64,000 nt of DNA, from NCBI RefSeq assembly GCF_913777625.1, contig NZ_CAJYTI010000020.1, forward strand, positions 372,001 through 436,000, given 5' to 3'. This document shows, one piece after another, positions 8,961 to 16,390 of the stretch. Every line of letters begins with the position of its first letter. The first letter of the stretch is position 1. This DNA comes from an uncultured Sphingomonas sp. Lineage in GTDB: Bacteria; Pseudomonadota; Alphaproteobacteria; Sphingomonadales; Sphingomonadaceae. The position numbers were made by a program, and so were the translations under genes. The notes beneath the pieces are model-generated. The model was given only the letters and a program-made list of their open reading frames with translations. It was not told the DNA's origin and searched no databases.

Positions 8961-9329
8961 GCAACCCAGCTTCCCCAGACTCGCTCCAGCCGCGTCGTCG
9001 TGCTGGTATCGCCCGAGGAAAAGCGGCGCATTTCGGCCAATGCGGAAGCCGCAGACATGACGGTCAGCGACTTCATGCGCACCGCCGCCGAACGCTATAC
9101 CGAACCAACCGATGCCGAGATGGCGCTGATGCGCGACCTGCTCTCCCAGCTCGAGCAGGCTAATGCCCGCACCGACCAAGCCTTCACCCAGCTGGAAGTC
9201 GCCCGCACTGCTGCCGCACAGTTCGACGAGGATGCCTATCGCGCCCAGGTCCGCGAACAGCTGCTGGCCGATTCCTCGATCGACTGGGACGCGCTGTCCA
9301 CCGCCCTGTCCGGCTGGGCCCGCCAGTGA
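8958..9329 (+). CDS. Ribbon-helix-helix-like small protein
   Basis: A 123-residue protein I do not recognise by name. Residues 13-47 fit a ribbon-helix-helix fold: a strand RVVVLVSP, a helix EEKRRISANAEAA, then the turn and second helix MTVSDFMRTAAERY. This resembles antitoxin-type and plasmid-mobilisation DNA binders. The rest (DAEMALMRDLLSQLEQANARTD) is a helical coiled coil with an acidic tail. Three in-frame ATGs lie close together (8946, 8952, 8958); the last is preferred. It overlaps the next small gene at GTGA, so the two are co-translated. A toxin-antitoxin role is possible but unproven. Confidence 0.7.
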   Translation: MATQLPQTRSSRVVVLVSPEEKRRISANAEAADMTVSDFMRTAAERYTEPTDAEMALMRDLLSQLEQANARTDQAFTQLEVARTAAAQFDEDAYRAQVREQLLADSSIDWDALSTALSGWARQ

Positions 9330-9535
9330 GCTTCTGGACCGATGCGCTGCGCGCCCTCCAGCAGGTCGCGCTGCTCCAGCACAAGGTCGAGCAGGCGCTG
9401 ACCACCGCTGAAGAAGCGCGACGCTATTCGATCGAAACGCGCGAGCGAGTGATCCGCCTGGAGACGCTGATCGACATCGCGATGAAGCGCTCGGCCACAC
9501 CGCCTCCGGCCCCGCCCGTCCTCCCCGATCGCTGA
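9326..9535 (+). CDS. Small helical protein coupled to the RHH gene
   Basis: A 69-residue, mostly helical protein. It starts with GTG overlapping the TGA of the preceding gene, a typical sign of translational coupling. The sequence has leucine/alanine heptads (ALQQVALLQHKVEQALTTAE), then basic and acidic residues and a proline-rich tail (PPPAPPVLP). No catalytic motif is visible. It has no similarity I recognise to toxins such as RelE, HicA or PIN proteins. A partner that pairs through coiled coils with the upstream protein fits best. Confidence 0.6.
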   Translation: MSFWTDALRALQQVALLQHKVEQALTTAEEARRYSIETRERVIRLETLIDIAMKRSATPPPAPPVLPDR

Positions 9536-9592
9536 CGTGACGTGCGCCGCACGCCGCTTTGACGCGCCGGCAAAATCGTATACGTTTCGGTG

Positions 9593-10567
9593 ATGATCCG
9601 ACGTCTCGATTCTCGATCCAGGTTCCTCGCGCCCGTGCTCGCCTGCGCCGCCTTGGCCGGACTGGCCGCGGCAGGCACCCCTGCCGCGTCGCAGGGGCCC
9701 AAGGTCCGCGCCAGCCATGTCGTGCCCTTCAAGGTCATCCGCAGCGGCGGCAATCCTCGTCCGATCGTCGTCGCGCGCTTCAACGGCCATCCGCTGAGGA
9801 TGATGGTCCATTCGAACGCCAGCTTCTATGCTCAGCTGGAACACGCCAAGGCGGCGGCATTCGGCGTCGTGCTCACCGCCGGACATCGCGCCTTCGGGAT
9901 CGACCGTCCCGGCCATGTCAGCGATCTCGGCCTCGATCCAGGGATCGTCGCCACGCTGCAGGTGGGCAACGCAACCGTCCGTGACGCGCGCGTCAGCGTG
10001 TTCGAGGTCCCGCAGGATGACTATGGCATGCTCGGGATCGGATGGATCCGGGACAATCGCGTCGTGCTCGACTTCGCTAGGAACCAGGCGCTGGTCGCAC
10101 CCAGCCCGGCCGAGGTCAGCGCAAAGGCGGCCGCGCTGCGCAAGGCGGGCTATGTCGCCTTGCCGATGCAATTTGACGAAAAGGAACAGCGCTATACCGT
10201 GCGGGCGACGCTCCACGGCATCACGCGCACGATGGCCGTCACCTCGGCCAGCGAACTGACGGTCGACCTGCCCTGGGCGGAAGCCGCGAAGCTCCCGCTG
10301 GGGAAGGATACCGGCGAAGGCAGCGGACCGACCGGCACGCATGTTTCGGAATATCGGCTGGATGCCCCGATACGGCTCCAGATCGGCGACTGGACCTCGC
10401 CCGACATTGCCGGCGGATCGATCAGCGACATTTACGGCTATGCCGCCCGCCCGCGCCCGGCCGACCCCGATGCCGGGATCAGCGGATATCTGGGCGGCGT
10501 ATTCCTGAAGCGGACCGGCGCGGTGATCGATTTCGGATCGCGCATCCTCTACGTGCGCAGTCGATAG
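9593..10567 (+). CDS. Exported retropepsin-like protein lacking catalytic aspartates
   Basis: A 324-residue secreted protein with an N-terminal signal (VLACAALAGLAAAGTPAASQG). Two strand-rich repeats resemble the two lobes of bacterial aspartyl protease-like domains. In the first lobe RFNGHPLRMMVHSNASFYAQ stands where active relatives have a D-T/S-G-A triad. In the second, GITRTMAVTSASELTVDL again lacks the aspartate. The conserved family end GYLGGVFLKRTGAVIDFGSRILYV is kept. It therefore looks like a pseudo-protease with a preserved fold. A GTG at 9590 precedes the ATG chosen here. The function is unknown. Confidence 0.65.
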   Translation: MIRRLDSRSRFLAPVLACAALAGLAAAGTPAASQGPKVRASHVVPFKVIRSGGNPRPIVVARFNGHPLRMMVHSNASFYAQLEHAKAAAFGVVLTAGHRAFGIDRPGHVSDLGLDPGIVATLQVGNATVRDARVSVFEVPQDDYGMLGIGWIRDNRVVLDFARNQALVAPSPAEVSAKAAALRKAGYVALPMQFDEKEQRYTVRATLHGITRTMAVTSASELTVDLPWAEAAKLPLGKDTGEGSGPTGTHVSEYRLDAPIRLQIGDWTSPDIAGGSISDIYGYAARPRPADPDAGISGYLGGVFLKRTGAVIDFGSRILYVRSR

Positions 10568-10649
10568 CCCCGCGATCCTGACCGAAAGTCCATCGGCCGG
10601 AAGCTAGCGCCTGCTTCCCCCACGGCCTACATCGCGGTACGTGCTGAAG

Positions 10650-11678
10650 ATGACCGTCCTTCCCCTCACCGCCCGCCCCCGCGCGCTTGCGCTCTGGCTG
10701 TTCGTCGTCGCCGCGATGATCGTCGCGATGGTCGTCGTCGGCGGGATCACCCGCCTGACCGAATCGGGCCTGTCGATCACCGAATGGAAGCCGATCTCGG
10801 GGATCATCCCCCCGCTCAACGACGCGCAATGGCAGGCCGAGTTCGACCATTACAAGCAGATCGGCCAATATGAGCAGCTCAACCAGGGCATGACGCTCGC
10901 CGGGTTCAAGGGCATCTTCTTCTGGGAATATGTCCACCGCCTGCTCGGCCGGCTGATCGGCATGGTGTTCGCGCTGCCGCTCTTGTGGTTCGCGATCCGC
11001 CGGCAGATCCCCAAGGGCTATGGCTGGCGGCTGGTCGCGCTGCTGGCGCTGGGCGGGCTGCAGGGCGCGTTCGGCTGGTGGATGGTGAAGTCGGGCCTCA
11101 ACCATACCCGCACCTCGGTCAGCCATTTCTGGCTGGCGACGCATCTGATGACCGCGCTGTTCACGCTGGGCGGCATCGTCTGGACGATGCTCGACCTGCG
11201 CGCGCTCGCCGCCAACCATGCCGAACGCCCCGCGCGACTGACCGGCCTCGGCGCGGGCGTGCTGGTGCTGCTGGCGATCCAGCTCTTCTATGGTGCGCTG
11301 GTCGCCGGCCTCGATGCGGGGCTGGTCACCAACCAGTGGCCGCTGATGAACGACCATTTCTTCCCCGGCGTCAGCCAGGTGGGAGAGAGCCCGCTCCACG
11401 CCGCCCTCTACGATCCGGCAATCGTCCACTTCATCCACCGCTGGTGGGCCTGGGTGGTCGTGGGCGGGCTGATCGTCCTCGCCCGCAAGGCCAAGGCCGC
11501 CGGTGATCGCCGCGCCTCGATCGCGATCCATTCGGCCTTCGGCATCCAGATCCTGCTCGGCATCGCCACGGTGATGACCGGCGTGAGCCTCCATGTCGCC
11601 GCCACCCACCAGCTAGTCGGCGCGCTGCTGGTGTGCGCGACCGTCTGGGGCGTCCACGCGACCGGCCGCACGCGGTGA
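10650..11678 (+). CDS. ctaA: Heme A synthase, COX15/CtaA
   Basis: A 342-residue inner membrane enzyme that oxidises heme O to heme A for cytochrome c oxidase. Eight hydrophobic segments are arranged as two four-helix halves. Conserved histidines lie in FWEYVHRLLGRL, FWLATHLM, VHFIHRWWAW and VAATHQLVGAL, the heme ligands of the family. The loop GGITRLTESGLSITEWKPISG is the alphaproteobacterial CtaA hallmark. A GTG at 10641 is an alternative start. The end overlaps the GTG of cutA by three bases, so the two genes are co-translated. Confidence 0.95.
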   Translation: MTVLPLTARPRALALWLFVVAAMIVAMVVVGGITRLTESGLSITEWKPISGIIPPLNDAQWQAEFDHYKQIGQYEQLNQGMTLAGFKGIFFWEYVHRLLGRLIGMVFALPLLWFAIRRQIPKGYGWRLVALLALGGLQGAFGWWMVKSGLNHTRTSVSHFWLATHLMTALFTLGGIVWTMLDLRALAANHAERPARLTGLGAGVLVLLAIQLFYGALVAGLDAGLVTNQWPLMNDHFFPGVSQVGESPLHAALYDPAIVHFIHRWWAWVVVGGLIVLARKAKAAGDRRASIAIHSAFGIQILLGIATVMTGVSLHVAATHQLVGALLVCATVWGVHATGRTR

Positions 11679-11989
11679 GCGACACCGCGCTGCTCTACGT
11701 CACCTTCGCCAGCCGCGCCGACGCCGAGCGGGTGGCCGAGACGGTGCTGGCGGAGCGGCTGGCGGCCTGCGTCAACCTCCTCGCGCCCTGCACCTCGATC
11801 TATCGCTGGCAGGGCGCCATCGAGCGCGGCGACGAGGTGCCGGCGCTGTTCAAGACCCGCCCTGCCCTGGCACTCCGCCTGCGCGAGCGGATCGCGGCGA
11901 TCCATGGCTATGACCTGCCGGTGATCGAGCAATGGCCGGTCGAGGCGGGCGCCGCGGTCGCCCGCTGGATCACCGAAGAGACACGCTGA
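11675..11989 (+). CDS. cutA: CutA divalent-cation tolerance protein
   Basis: A 104-residue trimeric cytoplasmic protein of the CutA1 family. It has the family core [49 protein letters not shown] and [14 protein letters not shown]. It starts at GTG 11675, overlapping the ctaA stop, which removes the longer and implausible upstream extension. CutA was first linked to copper tolerance in E. coli; its exact role is still debated. Coupling to a heme A/oxidase assembly gene fits copper biology but is only suggestive. Confidence 0.9.
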   Translation: MSDTALLYVTFASRADAERVAETVLAERLAACVNLLAPCTSIYRWQGAIERGDEVPALFKTRPALALRLRERIAAIHGYDLPVIEQWPVEAGAAVARWITEETR

Positions 11990-12032
11990 ACCGACAGGTA
12001 TCATTTTACCCGTCAGCAAACCCACGCATTTC

Positions 12033-12061
12033 TTGACTTTCAGCCCTCCTATCGGCATTGG
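12033..12061 (+). promoter_or_regulatory. Possible promoter of rplM-rpsI
   Basis: CTTGACTTT at 12033 resembles an alphaproteobacterial -35 (CTTGAC). A convincing -10 about 17 bases on is not evident; CATTGG is poor. It lies about 90 bases before rplM in the only intergenic gap of the unit. Confidence 0.3.
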
Positions 12062-12125
12062 GGCGTGGATCGCGCTGCCGGCAACGGTGGCGCGTATGCA
12101 TTTCCTACGCGAAAGGTCACAGGCC

Positions 12126-12605
12126 ATGAAGGCGCTGATGAAGACCACCAAGTCGGCCAAGCCGGCCGAGGTGGAGAAGAAGTGGCACATCGTCGACGCC
12201 GAAGGGCTCGTCGTCGGTCGTGCAGCGGTGGTGATCGCGAACGTCCTGCGCGGCAAGCACAAGACCAGCTTCACCCCGCACGTCGACTGCGGTGACAATG
12301 TCATCGTGATCAACGCGGACAAGATCCGTTTCACCGGCAAGAAGCTCGGCCAGAAGGTGTACTACAAGCACACCGGCTATGCGGGCGGCATCAAGGGCAT
12401 CACCGCCGCCAAGGTTCTTGAGGGCCGCTTCCCGGAGCGCGTTCTGGAGAAGGCCGTGGAGCGCATGATCCCGCGCGGCCCGCTCGGTCGCCAGCAGATG
12501 CGCAACCTGCGCATCTTCGCCGGTTCGGAGCATCCGCATGAAGCCCAGAACCCCGAGGTTCTCGACATCGCCGGCATGAGCCGCAAGAACAAGGTGGGTG
12601 CATAA
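12126..12605 (+). CDS. rplM: 50S ribosomal protein L13
   Basis: A 159-residue early-assembly protein of the large ribosomal subunit. It carries the L13 hallmarks [47 protein letters not shown] and the C-terminal [20 protein letters not shown]. The start at 12126 gives the usual alphaproteobacterial length; an in-frame upstream extension has no family support. The stop TAA overlaps the rpsI ATG by one base, the standard rplM-rpsI operon. Codon use is strongly biased, as expected for a highly expressed gene. Confidence 0.97.
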   Translation: MKALMKTTKSAKPAEVEKKWHIVDAEGLVVGRAAVVIANVLRGKHKTSFTPHVDCGDNVIVINADKIRFTGKKLGQKVYYKHTGYAGGIKGITAAKVLEGRFPERVLEKAVERMIPRGPLGRQQMRNLRIFAGSEHPHEAQNPEVLDIAGMSRKNKVGA

Positions 12606-13171
12606 TGTCTGACAACCGCCAGTCGCTTTCCGACCTGGGTGCCGCGCTGGGCCAGCAGCCCGCCGCGCCGACCGAAGGCCAGGCCGCCGCTCCGGCTGCC
12701 GCCGCTGCCGACGCCTATCTCGCCGGCCAGATCGACGAGCCGGCCGCCCCGACCACGCCGCTGCGTGCGCAGGAGCTGGACCAGTATGGCCGCGCCTATG
12801 CCACCGGCCGTCGTAAGGACGCCGTGGCCCGCGTGTGGCTGAAGCCCGGCACCGGCAAGATCACGATCAACGGTCGTGACCAGGAAGTCTATTTCGCGCG
12901 TCCGACGCTGCGTCTCGTCATCAACCAGCCGTTCGGTGTCGCCGAGCGTGAGGGCCAGTATGACGTGATCTGCACCGTCAAGGGCGGCGGCCTCTCGGGG
13001 CAGGCCGGTGCCGTCAAGCACGGCATCTCGCAGGCGCTGACCAAGTATGAGCCGGTGCTGCGTGCCCCGGTGAAGAAGGCCGGCTTCCTGACCCGCGACA
13101 GCCGCGCCGTCGAGCGTAAGAAGTACGGCAAGGCGAAGGCCCGCCGCAGCTTCCAGTTCTCGAAGCGCTAA
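12605..13171 (+). CDS. rpsI: 30S ribosomal protein S9, extended N-terminus
   Basis: A 188-residue small-subunit protein. The canonical S9 domain begins near residue 60 ([20 protein letters not shown]) and runs to the conserved basic end RRSFQFSKR, whose final arginine reaches the P-site tRNA. Internal motifs [19 protein letters not shown] and [18 protein letters not shown] are intact. The first 60 residues, rich in Ala, Pro and Gln, are not found in E. coli S9 but are common in sphingomonads. It is translationally coupled to rplM and followed by a strong terminator. Confidence 0.96.
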   Translation: MSDNRQSLSDLGAALGQQPAAPTEGQAAAPAAAAADAYLAGQIDEPAAPTTPLRAQELDQYGRAYATGRRKDAVARVWLKPGTGKITINGRDQEVYFARPTLRLVINQPFGVAEREGQYDVICTVKGGGLSGQAGAVKHGISQALTKYEPVLRAPVKKAGFLTRDSRAVERKKYGKAKARRSFQFSKR

Positions 13172-13198
13172 GCGTCTCGGCTTCGGCCAGGAAACAAG

Positions 13199-13228
13199 GG
13201 GCGGTCCGGCAACGGGCCGCCCTTTTTC
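13199..13228 (+). terminator. Rho-independent terminator of rplM-rpsI
   Basis: A ten-pair stem, GGGCGGTCCG and CGGGCCGCCC with one T-G pair, closes a GCAA tetraloop and is followed by TTTTTC. It lies 28 bases after the rpsI stop. Confidence 0.92.
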
Positions 13229-13687
13229 TTACGATTCAAACGCAGCCTCGAGACGCCCCTAAATCGACAGGACGCGATCGGCGATCGCGGGCCGAAAGTG
13301 GTGAAGAACGCCCGCACCCGCAGAGCAGCAGCTGACCGAAGTTTAGGAAGTTTAGGCGTGCGCGCGTTTCTGCTGGAATCGCGACAGGGCAGCGAGGCGA
13401 AGTTTAGGAAGTTTAGGTGCACGACGATGCAGTGCACCTCGTCTGCGATGACGCCGACCACAGAGATACAGTGCGCCCCTCATCGTACGCAACTAGCGCA
13501 TCTAACAAGATCAAAGAGCGGCCGTACCATCCGGCAGAGACGAACATATAGTGAACAAATGACATTTCACAATCCGCCGATCGCCTGTAGATTTATCATC
13601 ACGATGGCCGGCAGTTTGTGGGAAGCGGACAGCGGTCACAACCTGGAAAGGTGGTTAGCACCCTTCCGCTGGCTGTAACTCATTTAT
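13229..13687. other. Long low-GC intergenic region without a supported gene
   Basis: About 460 bases between the rpsI terminator and a convergent hypothetical gene. It is less GC-rich than its surroundings, especially from 13480 on. It holds two copies of a 19-base repeat (listed separately) and a 7-base inverted repeat GGTGCAC/GTGCACC at 13416-13438. A 126-codon open frame from 13298 has no ribosome site, atypical codon use and no recognisable protein features, so it is not called. Confidence 0.6.
13338..13417 (+). repeat. Two copies of a 19-base AAGTTTAGG tandem repeat
   Basis: GAAGTTTAGGAAGTTTAGG occurs identically at 13338-13356 and 13399-13417. Each copy is a tandem of AAGTTTAGG. The spacing of the two copies is 61 bases. 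I see no third copy in the window. Confidence 0.8.
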
Positions 13688-14074
13688 TCAAAGGTTTCTA
13701 AGCCGCCGCCACCAAGGAGGTGTGGCAACGACAGGCAAAGGATAGCCGCCAAGGCGAGCTTGGGGGTGTTCGGCGAAGAGGGTGTTTAGCATGCCCTTGG
13801 TTAAACCGTTGGGTATCGGGACAATCGCTGAGGCAGATTCCTGAAGCACATCATCGACGAACACGGCCACGGTTGGTCCGTTTGCCCAGATGATGAGATT
13901 TTCGGGTCCCCACTCTATTTCTCCCACAGTGCCGCTTTCAACACCATCTGGGGTTTTCAGGGTTATCGTAGCGCTGGGAGGTACCTCAAACTCGTCACAC
14001 CACGGTTCAACCCAAACGAGAAGCGTGCCCGGTCCCGGATTGCATAGGCTCCATTCATGGTCGGTCCGGGTCAT
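13688..14074 (-). CDS. Hypothetical protein, strand-rich
   Basis: A 128-residue protein that I do not recognise. It contains LLVWVEPWCDEFEVPPSATI, a pattern of aromatic and acidic residues followed by a proline turn that looks like a beta-sandwich (cupin- or cupredoxin-like), then TVGEIEWGPENLIIWANG. The C-terminus (LAEHPQARLGG-like region, then two Trp and basic residues) is not membrane-spanning. There is no signal peptide. Codon use is less GC-biased than in its neighbours. An in-frame extension to 14110 is possible, but the ATG at 14074 has a GGAAAG upstream. Confidence 0.6.
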   Translation of the reverse strand: MTRTDHEWSLCNPGPGTLLVWVEPWCDEFEVPPSATITLKTPDGVESGTVGEIEWGPENLIIWANGPTVAVFVDDVLQESASAIVPIPNGLTKGMLNTLFAEHPQARLGGYPLPVVATPPWWRRLRNL

Positions 14075-14161
14075 TAGCAGCAGCTTTCCAAATGGCGCAC
14101 ATGTCTGCAAGTGGGGGAACCGGACGCGCTGCCATTACCCGCGGTCCCGATAGCCCAAACC

Positions 14162-14710
14162 CTATCCCTTCGGCAAAAACCCCAGCACCTTCTTCCCCAG
14201 CTTGATCAGCGTCATCAGCCGGGAGGGCGGGATGGCGATCATCTGCTGGTACCAGTCGTCCAGCGTCACGGTGAAGCCGTGCAGCGCCTCGATCCGCGCA
14301 CGGGCCACGGGCGAAATGTGCGGATCGGCCTGGGCCTCGGCGACGCAGGTCTCCAGCGCGGCGACGGCGGGATCAATCTCGCGCTCCTTTCGGCCTTGCG
14401 CGATGCGGGTGAGCATCTGCATCAGGTCCACCTCCGCCTCATAATGGTCGCGGCGGTCGTGGAGCACCGGCACCCGGCGGATCAGCTTCCAGCCGAGCAG
14501 TTCCTTGAGGCTGTTCGAGGTGTTGCTCCGCGCGATCCGCAGCCGGTCGCTGATCTCCTCGGCGTGCATCGGCCGGTCGCTGAGGTAGAGCAGCGCATGG
14601 ATCTGCGCGACCGAGCGGTTGACGCCCCATTGGCTGCCCATTTCACCCCAGTGCAGCACGAACTGCTGGACGGCGACGGGAAGCGAAGGCTCGGCAGCAT
14701 GTTCTGTCAT
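14162..14710 (-). CDS. MarR/GbsR-type transcriptional regulator
   Basis: A 182-residue DNA-binding protein of the GbsR branch of the MarR superfamily. The winged helix spans about residues 25-95: VNRSVAQIHALLYLSDRPMH, then EEISDRLRIARSNTSNSLKEL as the helix-turn-helix, then LIRRVPVLHDRRDHYEAEVD as the wing. The C-terminal helices would dimerise. The gene's start codon lies inside a perfect 16-bp palindrome, a strong hint of autorepression. The neighbours (a phosphoesterase and lipid kinase) are on the same strand upstream and could also be targets. Confidence 0.85.
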   Translation of the reverse strand: MTEHAAEPSLPVAVQQFVLHWGEMGSQWGVNRSVAQIHALLYLSDRPMHAEEISDRLRIARSNTSNSLKELLGWKLIRRVPVLHDRRDHYEAEVDLMQMLTRIAQGRKEREIDPAVAALETCVAEAQADPHISPVARARIEALHGFTVTLDDWYQQMIAIPPSRLMTLIKLGKKVLGFLPKG

Positions 14711-14717
14711 GACAGAA
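14702..14717. promoter_or_regulatory. Perfect palindrome over the regulator start codon
   Basis: TTCTGTCA-TGACAGAA, 16 bases, perfectly symmetric. The CAT at 14708-14710 is the start codon of the minus-strand regulator. The symmetry and length fit a MarR/GbsR dimer site, so the regulator probably blocks its own expression. Confidence 0.65.
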
Positions 14718-14764
14718 ATATCAGCTTAGTACAGAGCAGCGTCAAGAGGACGTGCGACCGTCCC

Positions 14765-15511
14765 TCAAAGCTGCACGCTTGCCTCCCCCAGGAAGCGGGC
14801 GCGGGTGGAGAAGGTCGTCCCCTCCACGGTAATTTCGTTGAACGAGGGCGGCTGGTCACGGGTGCGCTCCGAGAGCGTGCCCGCGCCGATCAGGCGGACC
14901 ACCTGATCGTCGACGCGGTGCTCGATGTCGAACGGGTCATGGACATGGCCGCTGAGCACCGCATCGGCGCCAGCCTGGGCGAGCGCGACCAGCGCCCGGC
15001 GCCCGCCATGCGTCCGCGACGTCGCCCGCGTCCCCGCCTCGATCAGCGGGTGATGGGCGGCGACGAACACCAGGTCGCCCGTCGGCACCGCCTCGGCCAG
15101 CGCCAGCGACCGCTGCAGCGCGTGCATGCTGACATGCCCCTTCGACCAGTTCGTGCGAAACTGGAAACGCGCGGTGGTCTTGAGCGGCACGATCGACACG
15201 CCTCGAATGTCGAGCGGCCGCTCGATCATGTGCTCCAGCGCCTTGTAGCGACGGTACGGCATCGCCAGCCGGGCGAAGGGATTGAAATAGGGCAGATCGT
15301 GGTTGCCCACCTCGACCGTCACCGGCACGGCGAGGCTCTCCAGCCATTCGGCGGCGGCGGCGAACTCCTTCGCCCGGGCGCGCATGGTGAGGTCGCCGGT
15401 CATGATCACCGCGTCCGGCTTCTCGTCGCGCACCTTCGCGTTGAACCAGTCGACCGCCTCGCGATTCTCCCGGCCGAAATGGACGTCGCTGACATGGAAG
15501 AGGCGCATCAT
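14765..15511 (-). CDS. Metallophosphoesterase, calcineurin-like
   Basis: A 248-residue binuclear-metal phosphoesterase. Motifs are in the family order: HVSDVHFG (DxH), MTGDLTMRA (GD), VEVGNHDLPYF (GNHD), AAHHPLIEAG (HH) and LSGHVHDPF (GHxH). It starts at ATG 15511, overlapping the stop of the upstream lipid-kinase gene by four bases (ATGA); a longer open frame upstream is only the kinase gene read out of frame. Substrates of this group range from cyclic nucleotides to UDP-diacylglucosamine and cannot be told from the sequence. Coupling to a lipid kinase suggests a phospholipid-related role. Confidence 0.88.
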   Translation of the reverse strand: MMRLFHVSDVHFGRENREAVDWFNAKVRDEKPDAVIMTGDLTMRARAKEFAAAAEWLESLAVPVTVEVGNHDLPYFNPFARLAMPYRRYKALEHMIERPLDIRGVSIVPLKTTARFQFRTNWSKGHVSMHALQRSLALAEAVPTGDLVFVAAHHPLIEAGTRATSRTHGGRRALVALAQAGADAVLSGHVHDPFDIEHRVDDQVVRLIGAGTLSERTRDQPPSFNEITVEGTTFSTRARFLGEASVQL

Positions 15512-16350
15512 GCCGCCACCCCTTCGGCGCGGGTGGCGATGAACGTCTCCAGGCTCCGCCCGGCACGGACGGTGGTGCCGGGCGCGAGCGTTTCGGGCTC
15601 GCCGTCGAACAGCGCCAGCACCGGGCGCCGCTCGCCGAGGCGGAGCTGCTCGGTGCGGCTTTCGGTGACGGCACGCGCCGCGACCCAGTCGCCGGTCACC
15701 CATTCCCAGCCGAGCTGCGCGATCGAGCCCCAGTCGCGCGCGTCGACCGCAGCGACCTCCAGCCCGTCCAGCGCGGGGCTGACGAACACCGCCTGATAGC
15801 GGTCGCCGAGCCCCTGCGCGCCTTCCACCCGCACCCCGCGCCGGTGGAAGGTGTTGCGCCAGGCGCCGCGGACCGCCGCGAGCAGCCGCCCGAACCGCCC
15901 CTTGCGCACCACTTCGCGGGCGCGGAACCAGCTCGCCGCCGGCCCGAGGATCAGCCCGACGAACGCGCGATGCTCGCCCGCGACGATATAGGGCAGCGCC
16001 ACCCGCCGGTCGCAGCCATGCGCGGCGTGGAGGATCTTGTGCGGATCGGTCTCGTCGTGCAGCGCCTTGGCGAGCAGGTTCATCGTGCCGCCGGGCAGGA
16101 TCAGGAACGCACCGTCCCATTCGGCGAGCGCGCAGAGCGCGGCGTTGATCGTGCCGTCGCCGGCGAACAGCACCACCGTATCCACCCCCGCCGCCTCCAG
16201 CGCCGCGCCGTCGGGCAACGGATCGGCGGGGAAGCGGGTGCGGCCGGCGAGCGACAGGCCGCGCTCCGCGAACACCGCCTCCAGCGCTTCGCATTTCGCC
16301 GCGGAGGTGGTGCCGGAATTGGGATTGGTGATGAACCAGAGTGTCTGCAT
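15508..16350 (-). CDS. Diacylglycerol/lipid kinase family protein
   Basis: A 280-residue cytoplasmic lipid kinase-like protein. The N-terminal strand FITNPNSGT is the DAGK catalytic-domain start. The nucleotide loop VVLFAGDGTINAALCAL carries the GDGT signature, followed by LILPGGTMNLLAKAL. The C-terminal half is a beta-sandwich. It matches YegS/DgkB-type enzymes that phosphorylate diacylglycerol or related lipids. The start at 16350 gives the ITNPNSG motif near the N-terminus, as in the family; upstream in-frame codons have no support. It is co-translated with the phosphoesterase downstream. Confidence 0.88.
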   Translation of the reverse strand: MQTLWFITNPNSGTTSAAKCEALEAVFAERGLSLAGRTRFPADPLPDGAALEAAGVDTVVLFAGDGTINAALCALAEWDGAFLILPGGTMNLLAKALHDETDPHKILHAAHGCDRRVALPYIVAGEHRAFVGLILGPAASWFRAREVVRKGRFGRLLAAVRGAWRNTFHRRGVRVEGAQGLGDRYQAVFVSPALDGLEVAAVDARDWGSIAQLGWEWVTGDWVAARAVTESRTEQLRLGERRPVLALFDGEPETLAPGTTVRAGRSLETFIATRAEGVAA

Positions 16351-16390
16351 GGCCCTCGTAACGTCCGACAACCGATTTCGCCGCGCGCGC

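Noticed and set aside
13298..13678. 126-codon open frame in the low-GC gap after rpsI
   Set aside because: No ribosome site, contains the AAGTTTAGG repeats, and no recognisable protein features.
15512..16294. In-frame upstream extension of the metallophosphoesterase
   Set aside because: It is the lipid kinase gene read in another frame; the true start is the ATG at 15511 overlapping the kinase stop.
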